This document shows positions 29,231 through 40,269 of a DNA stretch of 64,000 nucleotides, piece after piece. Below the pieces are notes generated by a model. It saw only the letters and a list, made by a program, of their open reading frames with translations, did not search any database and was not told where the DNA came from. The stretch is from positions 1-64,000 of the forward strand of contig NZ_VRKW01000018.1 in the NCBI RefSeq assembly GCF_009746715.1, written 5' to 3'. The position numbers were made by a program, and so were the translations under genes. The stretch's first letter is position 1. The number at the start of each line of letters is the position of its first letter. The DNA comes from Ketobacter sp. MCCC 1A13808. GTDB lineage: Bacteria; Pseudomonadota; Gammaproteobacteria; Pseudomonadales; Ketobacteraceae.

Positions 29231-31603
29231 ATGCTATTGGATAGAATTAATCACGCCATCGTGCGCCATCCATTACTGGTGATTCTGGCCTGCCTATTAT
29301 GCGTCGCGGCCTTGGCATCCGCATTACCCCGCACACAAATCACCACCGATTTCGAAGAATTCTTTCCGGATCAGGATGAAAACCTGGTGGCCTACCATGG
29401 GCTGCAAAGTACCTACACCAATGTTGATAATGTCTTTATCGCTGTTGCTCCCAAAAGCGGCAACGTTTTCAGCGCCGAAACGCTCTCGATCCTGCAGGAT
29501 ATTACGGAACAAGCATGGCAACTACCCTATTCCCAACGGGTCGACTCCATCACTAATTTTCAACACACTATCGCAGAAGATGACGACCTGCTGGTGGAGG
29601 ACCTGGTAACAGCCCCAGCACCCAACAGCCCGGAAAAACTCGCAGGCATCCGCCAAATTGCCGTCAATGAACCCCAACTGGTCAATCGCTTGATATCACC
29701 GGACGCAAAAATGGCCGGTATAAATGTCATCGTCAATTTTCATCAGGAAGCGGATAAAGGTGCCGCCATTAAGCTCGTCGTCAAGTCTACCCGGGAATTC
29801 GTCAAATCCCTTAAGACAAAATACCCCCAGGCGGACTTTTATTTGGTGGGAAAAGTGATGAGCAACAACGCCTTTAAAGAAGCCACGTTGTATGACATGA
29901 AAAATCTTGTGCCGCTGGCCTTACTGGTCGCGCTCGTCTGCATCGCCGGTTTTATGTTTGTTGCCAGTGGTAGCATTCTCACCAGTCTTAGTGGCACCTT
30001 CGCCACCTTGGTTATCATTGTGACTTCAGTACTGGCGGCTATGGGGGCAATGGTATTCATTGGGATATCGGTATCCCCTCCCGTCGCCAATGCGCCAACC
30101 ATGATTCTGACTCTGGCGATTGCAGACTGTATGCACCTGTTAGCCACTTACTTTCAAAACCGACAGGCCGGACAAGATAAGCAAGCGGCTATGGAAAATA
30201 GCCTGCGTCTGAATTACCAACCAGTGATGCTCACCAGTCTAACCACTATTATCGGATTTTTGTCACTTAACTTCAGTGCGTCCCCGCCGTTCCGGGATCT
30301 CGGCAACGTCGTCGCTGTGGGTGTATTTGCGGCCTGGATATTTTCGGTCGTATTGTTGCCCGCCCTGGTGATGGTACTTCCCTTTGATATCAAACCCGGC
30401 AAACAAAAATCAGGGGGAAATAACGACTGGCTGGCTAACTTCGTAATTGAGCGCCGTCTGCCTATTTTTATTATCACCGCCGCAGCTGTCCTCTTTTCCA
30501 CATCGTTTATTTTCAACAACCGTCTTAACGATGTATGGGCAGAATACTTCGATACCCGCACCGAAATCCGTCAACATGCCGATTATGTCCGCTATCATCT
30601 GACCACCAATAACACCATCTCCTATTCGCTGGATTCTCAGGAGGAAGGCGGCATCAGTAATCCCGCATTCCTGCAAACCGTCGAACAGTTTTCTGATTGG
30701 CTATCCGCACAACCAGAAGTGCTTCACGTCACTACCTATACCGACATTATGAAGCGTCTCAACAAAACCATGCACAACGACGACCCTGCCTGGTATAAAA
30801 TTCCAGATCAACGTGAGCTTGCAGCACAGTATCTGCTGCTATACGAGTTTTCACTGCCTTTCGGGCTGGATCTCAATAATTTGCTGAACAGCAGCAAATC
30901 CTCCACCCGCATAACAGCAACTGTGAGGGACAGTTCCACCGACAGTATTCTGTCTTTGCAACGCCGCTCTCAAGATTGGATGAAAGAGCATGCCCCCAAG
31001 TCGCTTTACCACCCCGGAACCAGCTCCGATATCATGTTTGCCCACATGGGCTACAGCAACATCCGCAGCATGCTAGAAGGCGCATTCATTGCATTGCTTA
31101 TTATTTCCGTCGTGCTGGGTTTCGCACTGCGCTCACTCAAATTCGGCTTAATCAGTCTGGTGCCCAATTTGATTCCGGCAGCAGTCGGGTTCGGCATCTG
31201 GGGATTGACCGTGGGACAAATCGGGCTGGGCTTGTCCGCCGTTGCCGGTATGACTCTGGGAATCGTAGTGGATTACACCGTGCACTTTATTAGTAAATAT
31301 TTGCGTGCCAAGCGTGAGCAGAATCTGAGTGAGCCGGACGCCATCCGTTATGCTTTCCGCACCGTGGGCACTGCGTTATTTGTGACAACCATAATTCTTA
31401 CCGCAAATTTCGGCGTGCTAGCGTTTTCCGATTTCCGGCTCAGCGCGGACATGGGATTACTCACGGCAATCACCATCGTCGTGGCGCTGATTATCGATTT
31501 TTTCTTTTTGCCTCCTCTGCTGATGTTTCTGGCAGGGAAGAAACCGACAACTGTGACACAAACGCTGACAGAGACGGGTTCCAGTGCGCCAGAATCATTG
31601 TGA
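29231..31603 (+). CDS. MMPL/RND-superfamily exporter
   Basis: Inner-membrane transporter of the MMPL/HAE-3 group, 790 residues. Helix 1 (residues 10-30) is followed by a periplasmic domain, then two sets of helices (about 220-390 and 610-770). The helix-4 proton-relay segment appears as TLAIADCMH. It is smaller than tripartite RND pumps and no adaptor gene is adjacent, so it may export lipids or hydrophobic molecules alone; this is inference from family knowledge. AGGTTT/GGAGAG lies upstream. The DUF2914 gene follows in the same direction 61 nt later. Confidence 0.85.
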   Translation: MLLDRINHAIVRHPLLVILACLLCVAALASALPRTQITTDFEEFFPDQDENLVAYHGLQSTYTNVDNVFIAVAPKSGNVFSAETLSILQDITEQAWQLPYSQRVDSITNFQHTIAEDDDLLVEDLVTAPAPNSPEKLAGIRQIAVNEPQLVNRLISPDAKMAGINVIVNFHQEADKGAAIKLVVKSTREFVKSLKTKYPQADFYLVGKVMSNNAFKEATLYDMKNLVPLALLVALVCIAGFMFVASGSILTSLSGTFATLVIIVTSVLAAMGAMVFIGISVSPPVANAPTMILTLAIADCMHLLATYFQNRQAGQDKQAAMENSLRLNYQPVMLTSLTTIIGFLSLNFSASPPFRDLGNVVAVGVFAAWIFSVVLLPALVMVLPFDIKPGKQKSGGNNDWLANFVIERRLPIFIITAAAVLFSTSFIFNNRLNDVWAEYFDTRTEIRQHADYVRYHLTTNNTISYSLDSQEEGGISNPAFLQTVEQFSDWLSAQPEVLHVTTYTDIMKRLNKTMHNDDPAWYKIPDQRELAAQYLLLYEFSLPFGLDLNNLLNSSKSSTRITATVRDSSTDSILSLQRRSQDWMKEHAPKSLYHPGTSSDIMFAHMGYSNIRSMLEGAFIALLIISVVLGFALRSLKFGLISLVPNLIPAAVGFGIWGLTVGQIGLGLSAVAGMTLGIVVDYTVHFISKYLRAKREQNLSEPDAIRYAFRTVGTALFVTTIILTANFGVLAFSDFRLSADMGLLTAITIVVALIIDFFFLPPLLMFLAGKKPTTVTQTLTETGSSAPESL

Positions 31604-31664
31604 CTTGTGCTTAATCTGGGTATTCTTGCCATCGTTTGCAACAGGGTAAGGAGCAACGACATCA

Positions 31665-32447
31665 ATGGATAAGCCTCAATTTGATCATTATCGACACAAC
31701 GCCCCGGAATACACCGAACAAATTCTGTGGCACCGGATTGTCGCAACCATTGCTGTCGCGGTTGTGATTGTGGCACTTTCAGCATGGGGCGCCTACCACT
31801 TGCTGAAATCGTCAGATGATGGCAACACCCCGCTCGCGCCCCTTACGGCATCCGGAGATACACCCGAGTCAGGTGACTCGATCCAGCTCGCCTCCGCTGC
31901 GGAACCACAGAACCAGCCTGTAACAAAAAACCCGGTAGCGGCGGCTGAACCAACGCCGGAACAGCCGGACACTCCAGTTGCAGTCCCGACACCCATGGCC
32001 ACGCCAGCAGCCGACAAAGAATCCGTTGCTGCCCTCTCCGGCAGCATTGACACCGCCAAAGCCGCGGCCCCGGAGTTCTCGGTTAACACGGAAATCCTGA
32101 GCAAAGATATTACCCGGGCAGTACTGGCTAACGTCATCGTCGATCTGGAACCCAAGGAAACCCTGGAAAACACAGCACAGCTAACCGACCCCTTTCTGAA
32201 ATTGTACTTTTATACTGATCTGGATGGCCGCAAAGACGACCGGATTATGTATACCTGGATGCTGAATGGAAAAGAAGTGGCGAGGATACGGGTCCCGGTG
32301 GGCAGCGATCGTTGGCGCAGTCATTCCAGCAAAAACATTAATAAAGATATGCGCGGAGAATGGAAAGTGGTGGTGACTGATAAGCAGGGTGATACTTTGG
32401 CCAGCTCCGAATTTGTCATACCGGACGCAGTGCCTACGAACCCCTAA
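31665..32447 (+). CDS. DUF2914 domain membrane protein
   Basis: A 260-residue protein of unknown function. It has one membrane helix near the N-terminus (about 20-45, VATIAVAVVIVALSAWG), then a Pro/Ala/Thr-rich linker (about 50-125), then a C-terminal DUF2914 domain with the typical YFYTDLDGRKDD, ITHxW-like YTWMLNG and RGEWKVVVTD segments. The domain should lie in the periplasm. It follows the MMPL exporter and its 3' end overlaps the convergent aldolase gene by 14 nt. Confidence 0.85.
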   Translation: MDKPQFDHYRHNAPEYTEQILWHRIVATIAVAVVIVALSAWGAYHLLKSSDDGNTPLAPLTASGDTPESGDSIQLASAAEPQNQPVTKNPVAAAEPTPEQPDTPVAVPTPMATPAADKESVAALSGSIDTAKAAAPEFSVNTEILSKDITRAVLANVIVDLEPKETLENTAQLTDPFLKLYFYTDLDGRKDDRIMYTWMLNGKEVARIRVPVGSDRWRSHSSKNINKDMRGEWKVVVTDKQGDTLASSEFVIPDAVPTNP

Positions 32448-33132
32448 TATCGCTGGACTCAGTCAGGTGATGTGCCCACACCAATAACTCCAGCATTAAA
32501 CCGCCGGCGGCCTCAATATCATCGGAATAGACCAAAATGCCATCCTCATGCCCCTGCATGGCGATGGCACCGGTGGACTCTCCACTTTGCTCAACACAGT
32601 TTTTTACTGCCTCCGCCATTTGCGGTGTGCCATAGGGTATTTGCGCGGATGTAGCGGGTAATTTCATGGTATCCGCATGACGCCAGATCAGAGGGCTGTG
32701 CACATGCATCACACATTGCACTGAGGGGCTGGCCAGATACAGGGCACCGTGAGTGAGCGCTTCTGAAGACGGTTTTACCGGCCCGTGGGCGACAATCCGG
32801 TTCAAGTGCGGCTCGGCTTTATCGACCACCACATAATGCTCACGGCACAACAAGGGCAAATGCCCGGTCTGAGTACCGGAAATTATAAAACGTTGGCTTT
32901 CGCTGTTCAGCCGATGACTTATATTGCCATAACCGAGCCCGTCATAACGTGCATCCTGCTGACCAATCAGACCCAACCGGAATAAATAACTGCGCCATCC
33001 GTTCAGCGCAGCGAAGTATTCGCAGTCGATATTATGCTCCGGCTGATATTCCAGCTGGTATTGAATGACACCCTCTTTGCCCGGGTGCCCTTCAGCTCTG
33101 TATACAGTCTCTTGCGATAGATAAGAAATCAC
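32434..33132 (-). CDS. Class II aldolase/adducin family protein
   Basis: A 232-residue protein of the class II aldolase/adducin fold, usually a metal-dependent aldolase or epimerase acting on sugar phosphates. GYGNISHR (near residue 68), the metal-binding HVHSPLIWR (about 143) and GHEDGILV are visible. The third metal His expected in the C-terminal part is not obvious, so the catalytic state is uncertain. It is alone on minus, convergent with the DUF2914 gene, and not linked to a sugar operon. Confidence 0.8.
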   Translation of the reverse strand: MISYLSQETVYRAEGHPGKEGVIQYQLEYQPEHNIDCEYFAALNGWRSYLFRLGLIGQQDARYDGLGYGNISHRLNSESQRFIISGTQTGHLPLLCREHYVVVDKAEPHLNRIVAHGPVKPSSEALTHGALYLASPSVQCVMHVHSPLIWRHADTMKLPATSAQIPYGTPQMAEAVKNCVEQSGESTGAIAMQGHEDGILVYSDDIEAAGGLMLELLVWAHHLTESSDIRGS

Positions 33133-33257
33133 TGCCTAAACTCCATTGTCGTTGCTATGCACAGCGGCTAGAGTTATTTGCCAAGTTCACAGGCTATCAG
33201 ATTTAGCGTTCAGCTTTGTGACATTTTGATACATTTTCACGGGCCTGATTATCGACC

Positions 33258-34679
33258 TTATCGCTTTTTCTTTTTCTTCTCCAGCTTTTTATGATGGGCT
33301 ACCATCCGTTCTTTCTTATGTATTTGTCGTGGCGTCAAGGTGTTACGGCGACCAGCGAAAGGATTTTCTCCGGTTTTGAACTCAATCCGGATGGGCGTTC
33401 CCTCAATATCCATTACCCGCCGGAAGGTATTTTCCAGATAGCGCCGATAAGACTTAGGCACCCTTTCTGTCTGGTTACCATGAATAACCACCAGAGGCGG
33501 ATTGCTGCCCCCCATATGCGCATAACGCAGCTTAATACGCCGACCATTGACTAGTGGCGGTTGATGATCGGTTAGGGCGTCCTCCAGAATCTTAGTCAGA
33601 AAAGGCGTCGTTAATTTTTTAAAGGCGCTGTCATAGGCTTTCTGAATGGAGCGATATAACTCCCCTACGCCGGTGCCATGCTTGGCAGATATAAAATGGA
33701 TCTTTGCAAAATCCACAAATTGCAGGCGGCGCTCAATCTCTGATTTGATTCGTTGCTTGGCGTCTGCGTGCATGCCATCCCATTTATTGATAGCGAGCAC
33801 CAAAGATCGCCCCGTTTCGAGCACGAAACCCAACAAATGCAGATCCTGTTCAACAATGTTTTCCTGCGCGTCCAGAACCATCACCACCACATTCGCGTCT
33901 TCTACCGCCTGCAAGGTTTTAATAACCGAAAATTTCTCTACGGTTTCATTCACTTTGCCGCGCTTTCTAACACCGGCGGTGTCGATAATGGTGTACCGCT
34001 GTCCGTGCCGCTCGTAAGGAATATAAACACTGTCACGCGTGGTACCGGGCATATCAAACACGATTACCCTATCTTCACCCAGCATGCGATTGACCAGAGT
34101 CGATTTTCCGACATTGGGGCGGCCGACAATGGCCATTTTAATGCCTTTCTCTACCCGTTCCGCTTCGGCATCCGGCGCTTCCTCCGGTTTTGGCAGATGC
34201 TCAAACACCTGCTCCAACATGTGTGAAATACCCCGCCCGTGCGCCGCGGCAATAGCGCAGGGGTCACCCAATCCCAAGCGGAAGAAATCCGCTACCACCA
34301 CGTCTTGATTTAATCCGTCGACTTTATTTACCACCAGATACACAGGCTTCTGCCGAAGTCTTAACACTTGCGCCAAACTTTCGTCTGCCGGTGTTACGCC
34401 AACCTGGGCATCCACCAGAAATAACACGGCATGCGCCTCTTCCACCGCCTGCATTGACTGATCGCGCATGTAGTTATCGATGCCCTGCTCGTCGCCCGTA
34501 ATCCCGCCGGTATCAATCACAATAAAGTCGAACTCATTCCACTTCGCATCACCATATTGACGGTCCCGGGTCAGGCCGGGCATATCCGCAACGATGGCGT
34601 CCCGCGAACGGGTGAGGCGGTTGAACAAAGTGGATTTACCCACGTTGGGACGCCCTACCAGGGCAAATACGGGCTTCAT
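33258..34679 (-). CDS. der: Ribosome-associated GTPase Der (EngA)
   Basis: Essential GTPase for 50S ribosome assembly. The 473-residue protein has two tandem GTPase domains, each with GRPNVGKST (near residues 8 and 185), the G3 motifs DTGG and DTAG and G4 motifs NKVD and NKWD, followed by the KH-like C-terminal domain and a Lys-rich tail. Its start overlaps the bamB stop by 4 nt (ATGA), so translation is coupled. It is the last gene of the hisS-yfgM-bamB-der run. Confidence 0.98.
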   Translation of the reverse strand: MKPVFALVGRPNVGKSTLFNRLTRSRDAIVADMPGLTRDRQYGDAKWNEFDFIVIDTGGITGDEQGIDNYMRDQSMQAVEEAHAVLFLVDAQVGVTPADESLAQVLRLRQKPVYLVVNKVDGLNQDVVVADFFRLGLGDPCAIAAAHGRGISHMLEQVFEHLPKPEEAPDAEAERVEKGIKMAIVGRPNVGKSTLVNRMLGEDRVIVFDMPGTTRDSVYIPYERHGQRYTIIDTAGVRKRGKVNETVEKFSVIKTLQAVEDANVVVMVLDAQENIVEQDLHLLGFVLETGRSLVLAINKWDGMHADAKQRIKSEIERRLQFVDFAKIHFISAKHGTGVGELYRSIQKAYDSAFKKLTTPFLTKILEDALTDHQPPLVNGRRIKLRYAHMGGSNPPLVVIHGNQTERVPKSYRRYLENTFRRVMDIEGTPIRIEFKTGENPFAGRRNTLTPRQIHKKERMVAHHKKLEKKKKKR

Positions 34680-35875
34680 TCTTCTTCGACCACCTTATAT
34701 GCCGCCAGCTCGCCGCTGTTGGCCTGAACGTAAACCACATCATCATAAACAATAGGCTCAACGCGCAAGCCCTCAGTTGACAGCGTCAAATTGTGCAGCG
34801 AACCAGCCCGGTCACGAGCGGCGCGGTAACTTTTCACACCCACCTTAACCCGCGCCATAAAACTACCGTCCCGATACGACAACCAATATAGATAACCTTC
34901 AAAGTCACCCACCAACACATATCGGTCATAGGCCGTGGGTGCACTCAGCCTGCGACCTTTAAGATCATCCTGTTGCCACATATCGGAACCACTGATTGCA
35001 TCCATGGCGTGCAACACACTGTCTTCATCAACGGTATAAAGGGTGCGCAGATATTCAGACACGCCGGCATAGGATGACATCGGCCGACTCCACAGTGTCC
35101 TTCCGGAAGGAACGTCAATAGCGGATAATGCACCCTGGTAGGTAATGGCATACACCACTTTATCAGCCACCCAGAAACGCCCGTCCAGATCAATCAGCCG
35201 CTCCAGTTCGGAGCGACCTTTGGGTTCACCAATTAATTGCTCCCAGGCAACGAATCCGGTTTTGGTATCCAGTGCGACCAGTTTCCCATTAGCGAAGCCG
35301 GCCAGTGTTGCACCCGCTGATACCACGGGATTGCTTTCGCCACGCAATGTTAAAACCGGAATCACGGTGTCATATAGCCAGGCCTGGGCACCGTCTTCCC
35401 GGTTCAGGCCATGCAATCGGCCATCAATGGTTTGCGTAATAATACGGCCACTGGCAACCGCAGGCACCGACATAATCTGACCACCAAGGGATTTTTCCCA
35501 AAGCAGTTCCCCGGTGTCTTCACTCAGTACAACCAGTTCACCATTACCGGTTCCCAAGGCGACCATACCGTAGCCTGCACCCACACCGCCGGTGATGGTT
35601 CGCTCCAGATCGACCTTCCATTCTCTTTTACCGGTCAGGCGATCCAGTTTCATCACCAGGCCTTCCGAGGAGGCCGTAAAAATCCAGCGCTCCGTAACCG
35701 CAGGCTTAAGGTTTAGGTAAGCTTCACCAACCCCGTTTCCGACCCGAATATCCCATAGCTTCTCGATATCCACCTGAGATTTAAAATGAGGCAGAGGTGA
35801 AGGTGGCACAACATTTTCGTTACTGCTACAAGCTATCAGAAAAATCGGTAACAGGATCAGCAAATAAATTCTCAT
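34676..35875 (-). CDS. bamB: Outer-membrane assembly factor BamB
   Basis: Lipoprotein of the BAM complex that inserts beta-barrel proteins into the outer membrane. The 399-residue protein has a lipobox IACSS (Cys near residue 16) and PQQ-type beta-propeller repeats (for example [40 protein letters not shown]). Length is typical. It overlaps the yfgM stop by one base and the der start by 4 nt. Confidence 0.97.
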   Translation of the reverse strand: MRIYLLILLPIFLIACSSNENVVPPSPLPHFKSQVDIEKLWDIRVGNGVGEAYLNLKPAVTERWIFTASSEGLVMKLDRLTGKREWKVDLERTITGGVGAGYGMVALGTGNGELVVLSEDTGELLWEKSLGGQIMSVPAVASGRIITQTIDGRLHGLNREDGAQAWLYDTVIPVLTLRGESNPVVSAGATLAGFANGKLVALDTKTGFVAWEQLIGEPKGRSELERLIDLDGRFWVADKVVYAITYQGALSAIDVPSGRTLWSRPMSSYAGVSEYLRTLYTVDEDSVLHAMDAISGSDMWQQDDLKGRRLSAPTAYDRYVLVGDFEGYLYWLSYRDGSFMARVKVGVKSYRAARDRAGSLHNLTLSTEGLRVEPIVYDDVVYVQANSGELAAYKVVEEE

Positions 35876-36561
35876 CAGTTACCAGCCACCAAAAGGTTAT
35901 CGAATTTGATTTTCAGGATTGGCCTGCTTTGACCTTCGCTGCGCGCCGCACTCAGTGTCATCGCCAGCTCATAGGCAGCCCGGGCTTTTTCAGTCTCACC
36001 CATGGCAACATAAATATCGCCCCGGACTTCCTCGTAGGCATCAGCCTGGGCACCAGTCTGCACGGCATCTAATTGCGACAGAGCCGCATCGTATTGTTTG
36101 TCTTCTGCTAAAACCCGGGCCAGACGTAAATTGGCTATCAATTTCAGAGGTTGATTCTGCGTATTATCAATAGCCCAGTTCAGCTGCTCAATGGCTTGCT
36201 TGGTTTCGCCATCAAATACCGCCTCCTTGGCCAGCATTAACGCGGCGTACACTGCATACTCGCTGCCCGCGAAGTCCGTTTTTAACTGTTCACCCAGATG
36301 AGACAGCGTGGCCGCCTGATCTTCTGCCGATTTCGCTTCAGCTGCCAATCGACTTTGATCCAGCGAACTGGCAGCATCGACCAGTTGCCCGTATAGCACA
36401 GCGCCCGCTTCGCGGTTGGATTGCTTGTTCTGATTCCATATCTGCCACGCCAGCACCGCAACAATCGCCAGCACAATACCCGCTAAAATACCGGTGCCAT
36501 TGGTCCGCCACCATTTCTTTATCATTTCTATCTGTTGATCTTCGCTTGTGTAAACGTCCAC
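35875..36561 (-). CDS. yfgM: YfgM-like ancillary SecYEG subunit
   Basis: A 228-residue inner-membrane protein with one helix near the N-terminus (about 24-42, GILAGIVLAIVAVLAWQIW) and a periplasmic TPR-like domain. It belongs to the YfgM/TPR_21 family, which associates with SecYEG and the chaperone PpiD. It lies between hisS (4 nt gap) and bamB, the conserved gammaproteobacterial order. The helical repeats are seen in the pattern AAxxxxxLxxA; no catalytic residues are expected. Confidence 0.93.
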   Translation of the reverse strand: MDVYTSEDQQIEMIKKWWRTNGTGILAGIVLAIVAVLAWQIWNQNKQSNREAGAVLYGQLVDAASSLDQSRLAAEAKSAEDQAATLSHLGEQLKTDFAGSEYAVYAALMLAKEAVFDGETKQAIEQLNWAIDNTQNQPLKLIANLRLARVLAEDKQYDAALSQLDAVQTGAQADAYEEVRGDIYVAMGETEKARAAYELAMTLSAARSEGQSRPILKIKFDNLLVAGN

Positions 36562-36565
36562 GCTC

Positions 36566-37843
36566 TTACTCCTGGTTCTTCAGGTATTGTGCTAAATGGG
36601 ATTGAAGTTCACTTTGCGGAATGCATTCCTGCTCACGCGTCTCACGCAAAAATTTGATTGTCACTTGTTGATTCCGGGCTTCTGATTCACCGATAAGAAG
36701 CGCAATGCGAGCGCCTGAATCGTCCGCTTTTTTGATTTGTTTTTTAATTTTTCCGCCACCACAGTGGCATTGGACTTTCAACCTGGGGATTTGGTTTCGT
36801 AGCAATTCCGAAAGCAGGATTCCCTGCAGCGAATCCTCGGAAATCACGTAGCAATCTGGCGCAACACTCAGGTGAGCGGTCACGTCACTGGCTTCGAGCA
36901 ATAACACCAAACGTTCGATGCCCATGGCAAACCCGACTGCGGGTGTTGCCTTGCCCCCCAACTGTTCCACCAGGCCATCATAGCGCCCTCCGGCACAGAC
37001 CGTACCCTGTGCACCCAGGGCGGTTGTAACCCACTCGAACACGGTTTTGCTGTAATAATCCAGCCCCCGCACCAGATTCGGGTTAATCTCGTAGGCCACC
37101 CCGGCTGCATCCAGTAGCGACTTTAATTGACTGAAATGCTGCTGCGACTCTTGATCCAGATAATCCTGCAAGCTCGGCGCTGCTTTCAGCACCGCCTGCG
37201 TGCCTTCATTTTTGCTATCCAGCACCCGTAAGGGGTTACTTTCAAGTCGCCGCTGGCTATCTTCATCCAGTTGATCAAAGTGCAGAGTCAGATAATCGAC
37301 CAAAGCTGCTCGAAACTCGGCCCGCGCTTCGTTACTGCCCAGGCTATTAAGCTGAAGCGTCACCTGATCCGCCAGCCCCAGCTCACGCCACAAGCGAGCC
37401 GTCATAATGATCAATTCAGCATCAATATCCGGACCACCCATACCGAATGTTTCCACACCGATCTGATGAAACTGGCGATAACGGCCCTTTTGTGGTTTTT
37501 CATAGCGGAACATGGGCCCCGCATACCATAAACGCTGAATCTGGTTATAGAGCAGGCCGTTCTCCTCGCCTGCCCGCACACAACCGGCTGTTCCTTCCGG
37601 ACGCAACGTCAGCCGTTCGCCGTTACGATCTTCAAAGGTGTACATCTCTTTTTCGACAATGTCGGTGACCTCACCGATGGAACGCTTGAACAAATCAGTG
37701 TATTCGACAATAGGAAGACGGATCTCACCATATCCGTACTGCTGCAACACACGGCGCACAGTGCCCTCAAGGTACTGCCAGATAACAGCGTTCTGCGGCA
37801 GAATGTCGTTCATGCCGCGAATCGCCTTAATGCGCTTACTCAA
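36566..37843 (-). CDS. hisS: Histidyl-tRNA synthetase
   Basis: Class II aminoacyl-tRNA synthetase charging tRNA-His, 425 residues. Motif 2 ([17 protein letters not shown]) is near residue 110 and motif 3 ([13 protein letters not shown]) near 305; the HisA-type [15 protein letters not shown] and [13 protein letters not shown] are present. The C-terminal anticodon-binding domain follows. It starts the hisS-yfgM-bamB-der operon. Confidence 0.98.
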   Translation of the reverse strand: MSKRIKAIRGMNDILPQNAVIWQYLEGTVRRVLQQYGYGEIRLPIVEYTDLFKRSIGEVTDIVEKEMYTFEDRNGERLTLRPEGTAGCVRAGEENGLLYNQIQRLWYAGPMFRYEKPQKGRYRQFHQIGVETFGMGGPDIDAELIIMTARLWRELGLADQVTLQLNSLGSNEARAEFRAALVDYLTLHFDQLDEDSQRRLESNPLRVLDSKNEGTQAVLKAAPSLQDYLDQESQQHFSQLKSLLDAAGVAYEINPNLVRGLDYYSKTVFEWVTTALGAQGTVCAGGRYDGLVEQLGGKATPAVGFAMGIERLVLLLEASDVTAHLSVAPDCYVISEDSLQGILLSELLRNQIPRLKVQCHCGGGKIKKQIKKADDSGARIALLIGESEARNQQVTIKFLRETREQECIPQSELQSHLAQYLKNQE

Positions 37844-37963
37844 TGTGCGGGAACCCCTTTATTGATAAAGAAATTTGCTTGTCGCGGAGTATACTCTCCG
37901 GAAATCAGGGGCCAGATTATAAGCCAGAATGTACCTGGATAACACTAACGCCTGCGGCGGGGC

Positions 37964-39085
37964 TCAGAGGCCCAGGGTAATCTTGACGGGTGCTTCAGAT
38001 TCGCTGTCAACTTCCGCTGCGCGTTTACGAATCACTTGCTCTAATTCATCGATCAGTTCTGCGTTATCGACTTTGTGACTGGGCTTACCGCCGCGGAAAA
38101 TCAAGTTGTGAGGTGAGCCACCGGTAAGCCCGATATGCGCTTCTTTCGCCTCTCCGGGGCCATTCACCACACAACCGATAATGGCCACATCCAAGGGCGT
38201 TTTGATGTCTTCAAGCCGCGATTCCAGGGCGTTTACAGTGGTTATAACGTCAAAGTTTTGCCGCGAGCAGCTAGGGCAGGCAATAAAGTTAATGCCCTTG
38301 GTGCGTAATCCCAGGCTTTTCAGAATATCAAACCCGACTTTCACCTCTTCTACCGGGTCCGCTGCCAGCGAAATTCGCAACGTATCGCCAATGCCTTCCA
38401 TCAGCAACGCCCCCAGGGCGATGGCCGATTTTACGGTACCGGATCTGAGCCCACCCGCTTCGGTTACGCCTAAATGCAAGGGCTGCTCGATTTGCTCTGC
38501 AATTAACCTGTAGGCAGCCACGGTCATAAACACGTTCGACGCTTTCAGGCTCAATTTAAAGTTTTGAAAATTCATCCGATCAAGAATATCGACATGCCGC
38601 ATGGCGGATTCAACCAGAGCTGCAGGCGTGGGCTCTCCGTATTTCTTCTGCAGGTCTTTTTCCAGGGAACCGGCGTTAACGCCAATCCGCAGCGGAATGT
38701 TTTTATCTACAGCAGCATCGACCACTGCCCGAATACGGTCTTCGCGGCCGATGTTGCCCGGATTAATACGCAGGCAATCTACGCCTTTTTCTGCAACGGC
38801 CAACGCGATCCTATAGTCGAAGTGGATGTCGGCCACCAAAGGCACATTGACTTGCTTGCGGATCTTGCCGAACGCATCAGCCGCTTCCAGCGAGGGCACA
38901 GAGACCCTGACAATGTCTACACCCGCCTCTTCCATGCGCCGAATCTGGCCTACTGTTGCCGCAACATCACAGGTTTCGGTGTTGGTCATGGTTTGCACGG
39001 TGATTGGTGCATCCCCACCCACAGGAACGTCTCCTACCATAATCTTACGAGACTTACGGCGCTTGATGGGCGATTCAAAATGCAT
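37964..39085 (-). CDS. ispG: (E)-4-hydroxy-3-methylbut-2-enyl-diphosphate synthase
   Basis: Iron-sulphur enzyme of the non-mevalonate isoprenoid pathway, 373 residues. The TIM-barrel part starts [20 protein letters not shown]; the [4Fe-4S] ligands are Cys in CPSCSRQ and GCVVNGPGE near the C-terminus. It is downstream of rodZ with a 72-base gap and upstream of hisS. As a [4Fe-4S] protein it depends on the cell's cluster assembly machinery, which is relevant to the reduced isc locus nearby. Confidence 0.98.
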   Translation of the reverse strand: MHFESPIKRRKSRKIMVGDVPVGGDAPITVQTMTNTETCDVAATVGQIRRMEEAGVDIVRVSVPSLEAADAFGKIRKQVNVPLVADIHFDYRIALAVAEKGVDCLRINPGNIGREDRIRAVVDAAVDKNIPLRIGVNAGSLEKDLQKKYGEPTPAALVESAMRHVDILDRMNFQNFKLSLKASNVFMTVAAYRLIAEQIEQPLHLGVTEAGGLRSGTVKSAIALGALLMEGIGDTLRISLAADPVEEVKVGFDILKSLGLRTKGINFIACPSCSRQNFDVITTVNALESRLEDIKTPLDVAIIGCVVNGPGEAKEAHIGLTGGSPHNLIFRGGKPSHKVDNAELIDELEQVIRKRAAEVDSESEAPVKITLGL

Positions 39086-39157
39086 GCTGTACTCCTGACC
39101 GAGGTTAACCAGGGCGCTATATTAAGGCTTATTGATGACTATTGCTATGTACCGGGA

Positions 39158-40267
39158 CTATTCCCCCAGGCGGACACGAACTACCTTATGGGAAGGCACC
39201 CGGAAAGAAACCGGCTTGCCGTTGTAACTCAAAGATACCACGTTACCATTACCCAATTTTGCTTCTAACGGTACCTGCCCATCCAGGGTCAAAGTCTCGC
39301 CTAGTCGCTTTAAATTGGAGTAAATCAGTTCACCCTTGCCATCTCGCACTTCCACCCAGCAGTCTCCCGTAAAGGTCATGCTGATCTCTCCGGTGATGAC
39401 AGCGCCTGCCTCGGTCTCCGGTGATGCCGCGTTTTCTGAGCCAGCAAGCTCTGAAAAAGGAATGACTTGTGGCTTGGGCGGCGCCGTATCCACCACCGCA
39501 GCCTGCGGGCTGACTTCTTGAGCCGGAGATGAACTGTATTCAGCGGCGCTGATTTCAGACTCACTACCGGAAGATCGAGGTGTATCTGTGCCTGCAACCT
39601 CTGCAGAATCGTCTTTTATCCAGGTTTCACCATCGTCTTCTACTGTGTTCCCGGTCATACCACTTGAGGCGGGTTCTGCACTTGCCTGCGCATGGGTTTC
39701 CCCGGCAGCCTGACCGGATACGGTCACTACCTTGATATCCGGTGACACCACAGACGCACTTTGTTCAGGGTGAATGGCCGTATCCTGAGTCACCGGTTGA
39801 TCCGGGTTTGTCCGCTCCGCCGCGCCCGGACTGTCTTCTGTTACGTAAAAGAACGTGACCAGCGCTGCTGCAACAATCAGAACCACAAATACGATCAGGA
39901 TGGGCCCACCCTTGGGTCCGGTTTTAGGTGGCTCTATGGTTATGACGGGTTTCGGTTTGTCGCATCCGGTAATGGCCTCGTACGAACGCACCAGGTCTTC
40001 GCTGGCAATACCCAATACACGGGCATAGCTGCGGATGTACCCCTTCACGAAAGTCGCATTGGGTAAAGTTCGGTAATCATCCGCCTCCAGTGCTTTGACA
40101 ACACCGGGTGACAAATTCAGTGACTGGGCGGCTTCAGCCACCCCCAAATGCAATGATTCCCTGGTTTTTCTCAGGCGGGCACCGGGAGACGCACTAACCA
40201 GCGGCTCCACGTTAGCATCTATATTCTGGTCGGCGTTGGCCGCCGGCTTACCGGGTAAAGCAGTCAT
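39158..40267 (-). CDS. rodZ: Cytoskeleton/cell-shape protein RodZ
   Basis: Inner-membrane protein that links MreB to the cell-wall machinery. The 369-residue protein has an N-terminal cytoplasmic helix-turn-helix (about 30-95, LRKTRESLHLGVAEAAQSL), a membrane helix (GGPILIVFVVLIVAAALV near 135), a long Pro/Ser/Glu-rich periplasmic linker, and the C-terminal DUF4115 beta-domain (TGDCWVEVRDGKGELIYSN). It is 2 nt from pilF and conserved in position between pilF and ispG. Confidence 0.95.
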   Translation of the reverse strand: MTALPGKPAANADQNIDANVEPLVSASPGARLRKTRESLHLGVAEAAQSLNLSPGVVKALEADDYRTLPNATFVKGYIRSYARVLGIASEDLVRSYEAITGCDKPKPVITIEPPKTGPKGGPILIVFVVLIVAAALVTFFYVTEDSPGAAERTNPDQPVTQDTAIHPEQSASVVSPDIKVVTVSGQAAGETHAQASAEPASSGMTGNTVEDDGETWIKDDSAEVAGTDTPRSSGSESEISAAEYSSSPAQEVSPQAAVVDTAPPKPQVIPFSELAGSENAASPETEAGAVITGEISMTFTGDCWVEVRDGKGELIYSNLKRLGETLTLDGQVPLEAKLGNGNVVSLSYNGKPVSFRVPSHKVVRVRLGE

Positions 40268-40269
40268 GG

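Noticed and set aside
38564-39268. 234-codon frame antisense to ispG
   Set aside because: Lies opposite a conserved enzyme and has no ribosome site or family motif.
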